33,112 nucleotides of DNA from assembly GCF_007992115.1 (NCBI RefSeq), contig NZ_BJZQ01000022.1:1-33112 (forward strand). Direction: 5' to 3'. A program made the translations under genes and the position numbers. Below the pieces are notes generated by a model. That model had not been told where the DNA came from, searched no databases, and saw nothing but the letters and a program-made list of their open reading frames with translations. Shown piece by piece: positions 10,146-17,890 of the stretch (its first letter is position 1; the number at the start of each line of letters is the position of its first letter). The stretch is from Aeromicrobium flavum. Lineage in GTDB: Bacteria > Actinomycetota > Actinomycetes > Propionibacteriales > Nocardioidaceae.

Positions 10146-11309
10146 GTGACCCAGACCACAGGACCTCTCGCGGGCGTGCGCGTCGTGGAAATGGTGGGGA
10201 TCGGCCCCGGACCGTTCGCCGCGATGCTCCTGGCCGACCTCGGCGCCGACGTCATCCGCATCGACCGCCCCGGTGGCAACGCCCTGCAGGTGGCGCCCCC
10301 GGAGCGTGACGTTCTCGGTCGCAACCGCCCCAGCGCGGCCGTCGACCTCAAGAGCGACCAAGGTGTCGACGTCGTGCTCGACCTGATCGAGCGCGCCGAC
10401 ATCCTGATCGAGGGATTCCGCCCCGGGGTGATGGAGCGCCTCGGCCTCGGGCCGGACGTCGCCCTCGCCCGCAACCCCCGCCTGGTCTACGGACGCATGA
10501 CGGGTTGGGGCCAGGACGGCCCGCTCTCCGATCGTGCCGGGCACGACATCAACTACATCGCCGTGGCCGGCGGGCTCGACCCGATCGGCCGGGCGGGCGG
10601 ACCCCCGCAGGTGCCGCTCAACCTGCTCGGCGACTTCGCCGGCGGCTCGATGTACCTCGTCACGGGCGTGCTCGCGGCGCTGACGCACGCGCGTGCCACG
10701 GGGGAGGGCCAGGTCGTCGACGCGGCGATCACCGACGGCGTCGCGCACCTGCTGTCGATGACGGTGAGCATGCAGCAGTCCGGTGCCTGGCGACCGCGCC
10801 GCGGCGAGAACCTGCTCGACACCGGCGCCCCGTTCTACGACGTCTACGAGACGTCGGACGGCTACTGGATGAGCGTCGGTGGCCTCGAGCCCCAGTTCTG
10901 GTACGCCATGCAGGAGGTCTTCGCCTCCGTCGGCCTCGGCGACCTGCCCGACCGCAACGACCCGAAGAACTGGACCGAGCTGCGCGCCACCTTGCAGGGC
11001 TGGTTCCTCAGCCGCACGCAGGCCGAGTGGACGACGCTGTTCGCCGGCACCGACGCGTGCGTCGCACCGGTCGTGCCGCTCGAGGAGGCGTACGAGCACC
11101 CGCACAACGTCGCTCGCGGCACGTACGTCACCGAGTTCGGGGTCACCCAGCCGGCGCCCGCGCCGCGCTTCTCGGTCACCGGGACCCAGATCCGCCGAGC
11201 CCCGGACCGCCCGGGCGCCAGCACCCGCGAGGCCCTGACCGAGTGGGGCGTCGCGGACGTGGACGACCTGATCCAGAACAAGGTCGTCGTCGAGAACCAG
11301 GAGCCCTGA
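10146..11309 (+). CDS. Alpha-methylacyl-CoA racemase (CaiB/BaiF family)
   Basis: Interconverts (R)- and (S)-2-methylacyl-CoA so that methyl-branched chains can enter beta-oxidation. The 387-residue family III CoA-transferase fold begins GPLAGVRVVEMVGIGPGPFAAMLLADLGADVIRID. Catalytic residues are all present: His133 in GHDINY, Asp163 in LLGDFAGG and Glu248 in GLEPQF. Their spacing equals that of His126, Asp156 and Glu241 in the Mycobacterium tuberculosis racemase, with a constant offset of 7. This separates it from true CoA transferases, which use the Asp with a different pocket. The stop overlaps the ATG of the acyl-CoA dehydrogenase by one base, so the two steps are coupled. Control is probably through the operator in its promoter. 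Confidence 0.93.
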   Translation: MTQTTGPLAGVRVVEMVGIGPGPFAAMLLADLGADVIRIDRPGGNALQVAPPERDVLGRNRPSAAVDLKSDQGVDVVLDLIERADILIEGFRPGVMERLGLGPDVALARNPRLVYGRMTGWGQDGPLSDRAGHDINYIAVAGGLDPIGRAGGPPQVPLNLLGDFAGGSMYLVTGVLAALTHARATGEGQVVDAAITDGVAHLLSMTVSMQQSGAWRPRRGENLLDTGAPFYDVYETSDGYWMSVGGLEPQFWYAMQEVFASVGLGDLPDRNDPKNWTELRATLQGWFLSRTQAEWTTLFAGTDACVAPVVPLEEAYEHPHNVARGTYVTEFGVTQPAPAPRFSVTGTQIRRAPDRPGASTREALTEWGVADVDDLIQNKVVVENQEP

Positions 11310-12451
11310 TGCAGCGCACGCTGTTCGAGTCCGAGCACGAGTCCTTCCGCGACACGGTGCGCACCTTCCTCGAGAAGGAGGTCGTGCCGAACCACGAGCA
11401 GTGGGAGAAGGACGGCATCGTCCCCCGTGAGGTGTGGCTGAAGGCCGGCGAGCTCGGGATCCTCGGTTTCATGATGCCGGAGGAGTTCGGCGGCGGCGGG
11501 GTCTCGGACTTCCGGTACAACGCCGTGCTGCAGGAGGAGCTGACCCGCGTCGGCGCCAGCGGCGTGGGCTTCGCCCTGCACACCGACCTGGTGTCGGCGT
11601 ACCTGATCAGCTACGCCACGCAGGAGCAGAAGCAGCGGTGGCTGCCGAAGTTCGTGAGCGGCGAGATGATCACCGCCATCGCGATGACCGAGCCCGGCAC
11701 GGGATCGGATCTGCAGGGCATCAAGACCACCGCGGTGCGCGACGGCGACCACTACGTCGTCAACGGCGCCAAGACGTTCATCAGCAACGGCATCAACGCC
11801 GACTTCGTGATCGTCGCGTGCAAGACCGATCCCGACGCCGGTGCGATGGGCGTCTCGCTGATCGTGGTCGAGCGCGGGATGGAGGGCTTCGAGCGCGGCC
11901 GCAACCTCGACAAGATGGGGCTCAAGGCCCAGGACACCGCCGAGCTGTTCTTCGACGACGTGCGCGTCCCCGTCGAGAACCTGCTGGGCACCGAGGGGCA
12001 CGGCTTCATCCAGCTGATGGAGAAGCTGCCCCAGGAGCGCCTGACGATCTCGGTGGTCGCGGCCGCCGCCTGCCGCACGATGATCGACATGACGCTCGAG
12101 TACGTCAAGAGCCGCAAGGCGTTCGGCAAGCCGATCGGCTCGTTCCAGAACACGCGCTTCACCCTGGCCGAGCTCGAGACCGAGCAGCGCATCGCCCAGG
12201 TGTTCGTCGATCGCAGCATCGAGGAACTCAACGCGGGCACGCTCACGATCGAGGACGCCGCCGCGGGCAAGTGGTGGACCACCGAGCTGCAGAAGAAGAC
12301 GGCCGACGCATGCGTCCAGCTGCACGGCGGCTACGGCTACATGAGCGAGTACCCGATCAGCAAGGCGTACCTCGACACCCGCATCCAGACGATCTACGGC
12401 GGCACGACCGAGATCATGAAGGAGATCGTCGGACGCTCCTTGGGCATCTGA
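11309..12451 (+). CDS. Acyl-CoA dehydrogenase, long-chain (LCAD) type
   Basis: A flavoenzyme of 380 residues that introduces the 2,3 double bond in acyl-CoAs and passes electrons to ETF. Family motifs include AIAMTEPGTGSDLQGI, NGAKTFISNG, SRKAFGKPIGSFQ and VQLHGGYGYMSEYPISKAY. The base position used by MCAD (Glu376, YEGT) is Gly364 here (IYGGTTEIMKE). Instead Glu243 in LPQERL occupies the helix G position of the catalytic Glu in LCAD and isovaleryl-CoA dehydrogenase. The C-terminus resembles human LCAD closely. That type handles long and 2-methyl-branched substrates, which fits coupling to the racemase directly upstream (TGATG overlap). Confidence 0.94.
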   Translation: MQRTLFESEHESFRDTVRTFLEKEVVPNHEQWEKDGIVPREVWLKAGELGILGFMMPEEFGGGGVSDFRYNAVLQEELTRVGASGVGFALHTDLVSAYLISYATQEQKQRWLPKFVSGEMITAIAMTEPGTGSDLQGIKTTAVRDGDHYVVNGAKTFISNGINADFVIVACKTDPDAGAMGVSLIVVERGMEGFERGRNLDKMGLKAQDTAELFFDDVRVPVENLLGTEGHGFIQLMEKLPQERLTISVVAAAACRTMIDMTLEYVKSRKAFGKPIGSFQNTRFTLAELETEQRIAQVFVDRSIEELNAGTLTIEDAAAGKWWTTELQKKTADACVQLHGGYGYMSEYPISKAYLDTRIQTIYGGTTEIMKEIVGRSLGI

Positions 12452-12462
12452 CGGGAGATCCG

Positions 12463-12468
12463 TAGGCT
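12463..12468 (+). promoter_or_regulatory. -10 box TAGGCT, leaderless promoter of the VOC gene
   Basis: TAGGCT is followed by 6 nt (gccccc) and the ATG at 12475, with no ribosome binding site. It starts only 11 nt after the dehydrogenase stop, so the VOC gene probably has its own transcript as well as readthrough. Confidence 0.55.
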
Positions 12469-12474
12469 GCCCCC

Positions 12475-12831
12475 ATGGCGGTCCGGAGCGCCTTCCCGAT
12501 CCTGTCGACCCGAGACCTCGAGCGGCTCGAGGCCTTCTACGGGACCGCGTTCGGCGCCGAGCGCACCTACGCCTTCGCCGACGAGGGCCGCGACGTGTAC
12601 GTCGCGCTCAGTCTGGGCGACTCGGCCCTGGGCATCGGCCGCGACGACTCGCTCGACGCCGCGCCGGGCGGGGCCGCCCTGTGGCTCGACGTCGACGACG
12701 CCTACCGGCGGGCGCTCGGCGCAGGCGCCACGAGCGTCGCCGGGCCGGCCGTCATGCCGTGGGGCGAGCGCGTCGCCCAGGTGCGCGATCCCGACGGTTT
12801 CGTCGTTCACCTGGGTTCCCCGGCGCCGTGA
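12475..12831 (+). CDS. VOC-superfamily (glyoxalase/bleomycin resistance-like) protein
   Basis: A 118-residue protein with one vicinal oxygen chelate domain built from two beta-alpha-beta-beta-beta modules. The first is AFPILSTRDLERLEAFYGTAFG followed by YVALSLGDSALGIG. The second is AALWLDVDDAYRRALGAGATSVAGPAVMPWGERVAQVRDPDGFVVHLG. The RDPDGFVV end motif is typical. Members are lyases, epimerases, dioxygenases or drug-binding proteins that work as dimers. Metal ligands are not convincing here, so a binding role is as likely as catalysis. Methylmalonyl-CoA epimerase is also a VOC protein and would suit the context, but this protein lacks its clear metal-ligand pattern, so I do not call it. Confidence 0.82.
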   Translation: MAVRSAFPILSTRDLERLEAFYGTAFGAERTYAFADEGRDVYVALSLGDSALGIGRDDSLDAAPGGAALWLDVDDAYRRALGAGATSVAGPAVMPWGERVAQVRDPDGFVVHLGSPAP

Positions 12832-12844
12832 CGGAGCCGCGCCC

Positions 12845-12850
12845 TAGGCT
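12845..12850 (+). promoter_or_regulatory. -10 box TAGGCT, leaderless promoter of the esterase gene
   Basis: TAGGCT, then 6 nt (cggcgc), then the GTG at 12857. It is an exact copy of the hexamer and spacing used by the VOC gene 380 nt upstream. It fixes the GTG as start. Confidence 0.6.
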
Positions 12851-12856
12851 CGGCGC

Positions 12857-13840
12857 GTGCGTACCGTGCGGCGGGTCGGTCGATGGCTGCTGCGCGGGCT
12901 CCTCGTGCTGCTGCTCGGCCTCCTGGCGGTGGTGGTGTGGGCGCAGGTCAGCCCGCGCCCGGGCACGATCGTCATCAACTGGCTGTTCTCCCTGACCGAC
13001 ACCGGCGAGGTGAAGGGCCCGACCGCCACCGGCGTGACGGGCCGCACCGACGTCTCCTACGGCGACGGCCCCGACGAGGTGCTCGACGTGTGGGAGCCCG
13101 AGGACCGGTCCGGGCCGCTGCCCGCCGTCGTGTGGGTGCACGGCGGCGGATGGGTCGGCGGCAGCAAGGAGCAGCCGGCACCGTACCTGCGCCTGATCGC
13201 GCAGGAGGGCTACGTCGGCATCGGCATCGACTACTCGCTGGCGCCCGACCACCAGTACCCCACACCGGTGCGGCAGCTGGGCGAGGCACTGGACTTCGTG
13301 CGCGAGAACGCGGCCGAGCTCGGGGTCGACCCCGACCGCATCGTCCTCGCCGGCGACTCCGCGGGCGCGCACATCGCGGCGCAGTACGCGGCCATCGTCA
13401 CCAGCCCGGCCTACGCGCGGGACGTGGGGATCGACCCGGTGCTGCGGCCCGGCCAACTGCGCGGCACGCTGCTGCACTGCGGCCCGTACGACCCGCGGCT
13501 GTCGAGGGACTCGACCGGCCCGGGCGGCTGGTTCGTGAAGACGGTGGGCTGGGCCTACCTCGGCACGAAGGACTTCACCGACCCGCGCGTGGTGGAGGCG
13601 TCGATCGTGGACCATGCCACGGCGGCCTACCCGCCGACCCTGCTGAGCGGCGGTGACGACGACCCCCTGACGTTGCAGGGCCGGGCGTTCGCCGACCGGC
13701 TGGGGGAGCTGGGCGTCGCCCACGAACCGCACTTCCTGCCCGATCTGGGGCACGAGTTCCAGTTCGAGCTCACGCGTCCGGAGGCTCGCGAGGTGCTCGA
13801 CCGGTCGATCGCGTTCCTCGCGCGCGTCACCGAGAAGTGA
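12857..13840 (+). CDS. Membrane-anchored HSL-type esterase/lipase
   Basis: A 327-residue alpha/beta hydrolase of the hormone-sensitive lipase group. An N-terminal signal anchor follows a basic stretch: RTVRRVGRWLLRGLLVLLLG, with the hydrophobic helix at about residues 10-30. The catalytic domain is therefore probably outside the cell membrane. The oxyanion motif is VHGGGWVGG, the nucleophile Ser168 lies in GDSAGAH, the acid is likely in SGGDDDPL and the His in LGHEFQFE. Strand and turn order (VLDVWEP, GIGIDYSLAPDHQYP) match carboxylesterases of this group. Its own leaderless promoter and opposite-ended position suggest a single-gene unit. Substrate, likely a short or medium acyl ester, is not defined. 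Confidence 0.9.
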   Translation: MRTVRRVGRWLLRGLLVLLLGLLAVVVWAQVSPRPGTIVINWLFSLTDTGEVKGPTATGVTGRTDVSYGDGPDEVLDVWEPEDRSGPLPAVVWVHGGGWVGGSKEQPAPYLRLIAQEGYVGIGIDYSLAPDHQYPTPVRQLGEALDFVRENAAELGVDPDRIVLAGDSAGAHIAAQYAAIVTSPAYARDVGIDPVLRPGQLRGTLLHCGPYDPRLSRDSTGPGGWFVKTVGWAYLGTKDFTDPRVVEASIVDHATAAYPPTLLSGGDDDPLTLQGRAFADRLGELGVAHEPHFLPDLGHEFQFELTRPEAREVLDRSIAFLARVTEK

Positions 13841-13874
13841 TCGAGACGACCGATCCGCCCACAATTCCGGAGAA

Positions 13875-13903
13875 ACCACGTCATACCCATCAGTAACCGT
13901 GGT
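13875..13903. repeat. Inverted repeat ACCACG-N17-CGTGGT upstream of an unrecognised gene
   Basis: Perfect 6-bp arms at 13875-13880 and 13898-13903 lie in the 109-nt gap between the esterase stop and the start at 13950. The gap is less GC-rich than its surroundings. The element could be a regulator site for the downstream gene; it has no terminator features. I see no convincing -35/-10 pair. Confidence 0.3.
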
Positions 13904-13949
13904 CTCATGTGTAGCGGCGCGCCGGGCGCCGGTGCGAAGGGTGATCGCA

Positions 13950-14504
13950 ATGGCATGGTGGCAGGCCTCCCAGCCTGAAGTCGTCGTCGCTCCGAGTGGG
14001 GACCTCCTCCCCGGATCGGTGCGCGCGCGACGGTTCGTCGACCGCGAGCTGGTGCAGCCCGGTCCGAACGGCCGACTGCTGTGGAGCCGCCTCGCCGAGG
14101 TGCTCGCCACCGTGGGGGACGTCCGCCCCCTGAGCCTCTACGAGACGACCGCGGACGACGTCACGTCCATCGTCGGCCCGTCCGTGCACTGCTACTTCCG
14201 CGACGGCGACGTGCTGGTCGAGTCCGTCGACCCCGAGGGCTGGCGCCGCTTCACCTTCCACCCCGAGGCCCTGGTGCTGGCGCGCCTGGTGATGGGCCTG
14301 GCCACGATCGTGCCGCCCGCCGGACGACTGATGGCCTGCACCCTGGCCGACGGCCGCGACGGCGTCCTCCTCGCCGACGGCGAGAACCTGCTGCTGGGCG
14401 ACCTGCCCGTCGATCGCGGAGCGGTGCGCGACGTCGTGCGGCTCAGCCCCGAGGACGTCCAGCTGCTGCTGCTGGCCCGCCTGCGGCTGCCCCAGGTGGC
14501 CTGA
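13950..14504 (+). CDS. Unrecognised protein
   Basis: A 184-residue protein that I do not recognise. The frame has strong codon bias and begins MAWWQASQPEVVV. The ATG at 13950 has an AAGG ribosome binding site about 9 nt upstream (13937-13940); an earlier GTG at 13899 would overlap the upstream inverted repeat and is less likely. No signal peptide or membrane helix is evident. The middle is aromatic and acidic (VHCYFRDGDVLVESVDPEGWRRFTFHPEA), followed by a hydrophobic helix (LVLARLVMGLATIV) and a leucine-rich C-terminus (EDVQLLLLARLRLPQVA). It reads like a small alpha/beta domain, perhaps a partner-binding protein. Its stop is 7 nt from the convergent UDP-glucose dehydrogenase stop. Confidence 0.72.
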   Translation: MAWWQASQPEVVVAPSGDLLPGSVRARRFVDRELVQPGPNGRLLWSRLAEVLATVGDVRPLSLYETTADDVTSIVGPSVHCYFRDGDVLVESVDPEGWRRFTFHPEALVLARLVMGLATIVPPAGRLMACTLADGRDGVLLADGENLLLGDLPVDRGAVRDVVRLSPEDVQLLLLARLRLPQVA

Positions 14505-14511
14505 GTCGCTG

Positions 14512-15678
14512 TCAGTCGCGACCGTAGAGGTCGCGGGTGTAGACCTTCTCTCCGACGTCCTGGAGCGTGTCGGTGCGGCGGTTGGCGATGATCAGGTCGG
14601 CGCGCGCCTTGAACTCGTCCAGGTCGGCGATGACCTCGGAGTTGAAGAAGGTCGGCTCCTCGAGCACGGGTTCGTAGATCACGACCTCGACGCCCTTGGC
14701 CTTGAGGCGCTTCATGATCCCCTGCACCGACGACTCGCGGAAGTTGTCCGAGCCGGACTTCATGATCAACCGGTAGATGCCGACGACCTTCGGGTCTCGC
14801 GAGAGGATGTCGGACGCGATGAAGTCCTTGCGCGTCGTGTTGGAGTCGACGATGGCGCTGATGAGGTTCTGGGGGACGTCCTCGTAGTTCGCGTGCAGCT
14901 GCTTGGTGTCCTTTGGGAGGCAGTAGCCGCCGTAGCCGAAGCTCGGGTTGTTGTAGTGGCCGCCGATCCGCGGGTCGAGACTGACGCCCTCGATGATCTG
15001 GGCGGTGTCGATCCCCTTGAGGGAGGCGTAGGTGTCGAGCTCGTTGAAGTACGCCACCCGCATCGCGAGGTACGTGTTGGCGAAGAGCTTGATGGCCTCG
15101 GCCGCCGTCGACTCCGTCAACAGCACCGGGATGCTCTCGGCCTCGGCCCCCTCGACCAGCAGGTCGGCGAAGACCCGGCCCGCCTCGCCCTGGTCGCCCA
15201 CGACGATGCGCGAGGGATGGAGGTTGTCGTGGAGCGCGCGTCCCTCGCGAAGGAACTCGGGCGAGAACATGATCGTCGCGCCGGGGTGCTTCTCGCGCAG
15301 GCCCTCGGTGAAGCCGACCGGGATGGTCGACTTGATCACGATGTTCGCGTCGGGGTTGGCCGCCAGCGCCGTCGCGACGACGGTCTCGACCGTGGTCGTG
15401 TTGAAGTAGTTGGTGGCGGGGTCGTAGTCGGTGGGCGTGGCCACGATGACGTAGTCGGCTCCGGTGTAGGCGGCTTCAGCGTCCGTCGTCGCGTCCAGCG
15501 ACAGGGTCCGCGTCTCGAGGTAGTCCTCGAGCTCGACGTCCTCGATGGGCGAGCGTCGCGCCCTGACCAGCTCCACCTTCGCCGGATCGATGTCGACGAG
15601 GTGCACCTCGTGATGCTGGGCCAGCACGACGGCGTTGGAGAGCCCGACGTACCCGCTCCCGGCGACGGCAATCTTCAT
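14512..15678 (-). CDS. ugd: UDP-glucose 6-dehydrogenase
   Basis: Oxidises UDP-glucose twice with NAD+ to UDP-glucuronate for surface polysaccharides. The 388 residues are the size and order of E. coli Ugd: Rossmann [10 protein letters not shown] at the start, [39 protein letters not shown], the central helix with [17 protein letters not shown], and the active-site motif [15 protein letters not shown] with catalytic Cys253. The C-terminal UDP-binding domain includes [23 protein letters not shown] close relative oxidising UDP-ManNAc or UDP-GlcNAc is less likely given the KSGSDNFR pattern. It has its own leaderless promoter (TAGCCT, 6 nt before the ATG). No glycan genes adjoin it, so its polymer is unknown. 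Confidence 0.95.
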   Translation of the reverse strand: MKIAVAGSGYVGLSNAVVLAQHHEVHLVDIDPAKVELVRARRSPIEDVELEDYLETRTLSLDATTDAEAAYTGADYVIVATPTDYDPATNYFNTTTVETVVATALAANPDANIVIKSTIPVGFTEGLREKHPGATIMFSPEFLREGRALHDNLHPSRIVVGDQGEAGRVFADLLVEGAEAESIPVLLTESTAAEAIKLFANTYLAMRVAYFNELDTYASLKGIDTAQIIEGVSLDPRIGGHYNNPSFGYGGYCLPKDTKQLHANYEDVPQNLISAIVDSNTTRKDFIASDILSRDPKVVGIYRLIMKSGSDNFRESSVQGIMKRLKAKGVEVVIYEPVLEEPTFFNSEVIADLDEFKARADLIIANRRTDTLQDVGEKVYTRDLYGRD

Positions 15679-15684
15679 GGGCCA

Positions 15685-15690
15685 AGGCTA
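15685..15690 (-). promoter_or_regulatory. -10 box TAGCCT, leaderless promoter of ugd
   Basis: On the minus strand TAGCCT is followed by 6 nt (tggccc) and the ATG at 15678. No ribosome binding site is present. The 63 nt between this box and the upstream MerR stop contains three short GGGTG-type repeats but no recognised operator. Confidence 0.55.
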
Positions 15691-15753
15691 GGTGATCGCC
15701 CGGGTGCCGGGTGACCGGACGGGTGACGTGGCAAGGAGCGCCCGCGCGGCGGC

Positions 15754-16467
15754 TCAGCTCCGCCGGCGGACGGTCTCGCGCTTCTGCTCGTCGATGGCCT
15801 GCTCGTAGGCCGTGACGAGCGCCTGGATCGTGAGCGGCTTGAACCGCTCGATCATGGCGGTCGTGATCTCCGGCGGCTGCCCGGACGACTTCAGGGCCGG
15901 CCAGACCTGGTTGCGGAAGAGCGTCGTCAGCTCGTTGGCCAGGGCGGTGCCGTGGGCGAGGATGAGCTTCCGGGCGGCGTGAGCGGCCTCGAGGGGCAGC
16001 TCGGCGTCGAGGAACCCCATGCCCACCGCGAGGTGCGCCGGAGCGAGGCGGAAGACGTCCTCGTCCGGTGTCGGCTCGATGACGCCGAGCGCGATCAGCA
16101 GCTCGAGGTCGTCGTCGGTGAGCTCTCGACCCGCGCGCTTCTCCAGGGCCCCTCGCTCGACCGACTCGGGCAGCTCGGGCATCCACGGGGCCAGCAGGGT
16201 GCGGTGCAGCGCCACCTGGTCGGGGCTGGACTCCGGGGGGATCTTCTCGAGGTAGCCCTCGATCGCCTGCAGCGTGAAGCCGTGCGCCTGCAGCTCGCGC
16301 ACGAGCTCGAGCCGCGCGATGTGGTCGGCGCCGTAGTAGCCGTTCCGGCCCTCGCGCCGGGGCGGCGGGATCAGCCCGCGACCGGCGTAGAAGCGGACGG
16401 TGCGCACGGACATGCCCACGCGCTCGGCCAGTTGCTCGATGCCGATCGACTCCGCGGGCTCGTTCAC
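15754..16467 (-). CDS. MerR-family regulator, probable controller of beta-oxidation genes
   Basis: A 237-residue DNA-binding protein. The N-terminal winged helix is a textbook MerR domain: IGIEQLAERVGMSVRTVRFYAGRGLIPPP, GYYGADHIARLELVRELQAHGFTLQAIEGYLEKIP (about residues 8-77). The C-terminal 150 residues are a helical effector domain without the metal-binding cysteines of metal-sensing members, so an organic ligand such as an acyl-CoA is plausible. Start is the GTG at 16467, 7 nt after the -10 box TAGTCT. It is divergent from fadA-fadB, and the shared 174-nt gap holds operator TGACA-N7-TGTCA. The position and the spacer geometry at 10109-10138 suggest it governs fadAB, the racemase-dehydrogenase pair and the hydrolase. 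This is inference. Confidence 0.92.
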   Translation of the reverse strand: MNEPAESIGIEQLAERVGMSVRTVRFYAGRGLIPPPRREGRNGYYGADHIARLELVRELQAHGFTLQAIEGYLEKIPPESSPDQVALHRTLLAPWMPELPESVERGALEKRAGRELTDDDLELLIALGVIEPTPDEDVFRLAPAHLAVGMGFLDAELPLEAAHAARKLILAHGTALANELTTLFRNQVWPALKSSGQPPEITTAMIERFKPLTIQALVTAYEQAIDEQKRETVRRRS

Positions 16468-16474
16468 GCAGACG

Positions 16475-16480
16475 AGACTA
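16475..16480 (-). promoter_or_regulatory. -10 box TAGTCT, leaderless promoter of the MerR gene
   Basis: On the minus strand TAGTCT precedes the GTG at 16467 by 7 nt. No good -35 hexamer is seen. The fadA operator lies about 105 nt upstream, so autoregulation through that site is possible but not evident. Confidence 0.5.
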
Positions 16481-16584
16481 GTGCGATCCGCGGCCGGCCC
16501 GGCACCGTCGCGCCCGTGAGACGGCGCGTCGGACGCTCCCTGAGGCTCGTCCCGGGGTGGAATACTGGGGGTATGCGAGAACTC

Positions 16585-16605
16585 TGACAGTAATGGTGTC
16601 AGAAT
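16585..16605 (+). promoter_or_regulatory. fadAB promoter with operator copy 3
   Basis: Operator TGACAGTAATGGTGTCA (16585-16601) runs into the -10 box CAGAAT (16600-16605), exactly as at the racemase promoter. The two sites agree at 15 of 17 positions and share the next six bases, GAATCA. The -35 region (CGAGAA at 16576-16581) is poor, which suits an activator- or MerR-dependent promoter. The predicted leader before the fadA ATG is about 30 nt. Confidence 0.6.
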
Positions 16606-16641
16606 CATCGCCAACGCTTTCATCCGGCTGTGAGGACATCC

Positions 16642-17856
16642 ATGACCGAGGCATTCATCTACGACGCCATCCGTACCCCTCGTGGGCGCGGCAAGAAGAC
16701 CGGGTCGCTCCACGAGGTCAAGCCGATCTCGCTGGTCAACGGCCTGCTCGACGAGATGCGGGTCCGCAACCCCGATCTCGATCCCAACAAGGTCGACGAC
16801 GTCATCCTGGGCGTCGTCTCGCCCGTGGGTGACCAGGGCGCCGACATCGCCCGCACCGCCGTCCTGGCCGCCGGGTTCGGTGAGCAGGTCGCCGGCGTGC
16901 AGCTCAACCGCTTCTGCGCCTCCGGCCTGGAGTCGGTCAACCAGGCCGCCGCCCGCGTGAAGTCGGGCTGGGAGGACCTCATCGTCGCCGGCGGCGTCGA
17001 GTCCATGAGCCGCGTGCCCATGGGCTCCGACGGTGGCGCCTGGGCGATGGACCCCAAGACGTCGCTCGACACCGGCTTCGCCCCGCAGGGCATCGGCGCC
17101 GACCTGATCGCGACGGTCGAGGGCTACAGCCGCGAGGACGTCGACACGTTCGCCGCCGAGTCGCAGGCGCGCGCCGCCAAGGCGATCGCCAACGGCTACT
17201 TCGACAAGTCGATCGTCCCGGTCAAGGACATCAACGGCCTGACGATCCTCGGCCACGACGAGTTCGTCCGTGAGGGCACCACCGTCGAGTCGCTGTCGGG
17301 CCTCAAGCCGTCGTTCGCCGACATCGGCGACCTCGGTGGCTTCGACGCCGTCGCGCTGCAGAAGTACGTCGACGTGGACAAGATCAACCACGTCCACCAC
17401 GCCGGCAACAGCTCGGGCATCGTCGACGGCGCCTCGCTGGTGCTGATCGGCAACGAGAGCGCCGGCCAGCGCCACGGCCTCACGCCGCGTGCCCGCATCG
17501 TGTCCACGGCGGTCATCGGCTCCGAGCCCACGATCATGCTGACGGGCCCCGGCCCCGCCTGCCGCAAGGCACTGGACAAGGCCGGCCTGTCGATCGAGGA
17601 CATCGACCTGCTGGAGATCAACGAGGCCTTCGCCGCCGTCGCGCTCAAGCTCATGCGCGACCTCGACGACTTCCCGCACGATCGCACCAACGTCAACGGC
17701 GGCTCGATCGCGATGGGCCACCCGCTGGGTGCCACCGGCGCGATGATCCTGGGCACGCTGGTCGACGAGCTGGAGCGCCGCGAGAAGCGCTACGGCATGG
17801 CCACGCTCTGCATCGGTGGTGGCATGGGCATCGCCACCATCGTCGAGCGCATCTGA
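16642..17856 (+). CDS. fadA: Acetyl-CoA C-acyltransferase (3-ketoacyl-CoA thiolase)
   Basis: Cleaves 3-ketoacyl-CoA with CoA to acetyl-CoA and a chain two carbons shorter. The 404 residues hold the thiolase catalytic set: nucleophile Cys92 in [12 protein letters not shown], His360 in [16 protein letters not shown], and the second Cys390 in [18 protein letters not shown] supplies the conserved Asn and Glu. The ATG at 16642 is preferred because GAGGA lies 5 nt upstream; a GTG 12 nt earlier is an alternative. It begins the fadAB operon, with fadB 34 nt downstream. Together they form a trifunctional-type beta-oxidation complex: thiolase as beta subunit, FadB as alpha subunit. Control is probably by the adjacent operator. 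Confidence 0.95.
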   Translation: MTEAFIYDAIRTPRGRGKKTGSLHEVKPISLVNGLLDEMRVRNPDLDPNKVDDVILGVVSPVGDQGADIARTAVLAAGFGEQVAGVQLNRFCASGLESVNQAAARVKSGWEDLIVAGGVESMSRVPMGSDGGAWAMDPKTSLDTGFAPQGIGADLIATVEGYSREDVDTFAAESQARAAKAIANGYFDKSIVPVKDINGLTILGHDEFVREGTTVESLSGLKPSFADIGDLGGFDAVALQKYVDVDKINHVHHAGNSSGIVDGASLVLIGNESAGQRHGLTPRARIVSTAVIGSEPTIMLTGPGPACRKALDKAGLSIEDIDLLEINEAFAAVALKLMRDLDDFPHDRTNVNGGSIAMGHPLGATGAMILGTLVDELERREKRYGMATLCIGGGMGIATIVERI

Positions 17857-17890
17857 TCCGACCGACCCCGAAGACCACGAAGGAACACGC

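Noticed and set aside
12475..12831. Methylmalonyl-CoA epimerase as identity of the VOC protein
   Set aside because: The size and context are suggestive, but the metal-ligand pattern of that enzyme is not seen.
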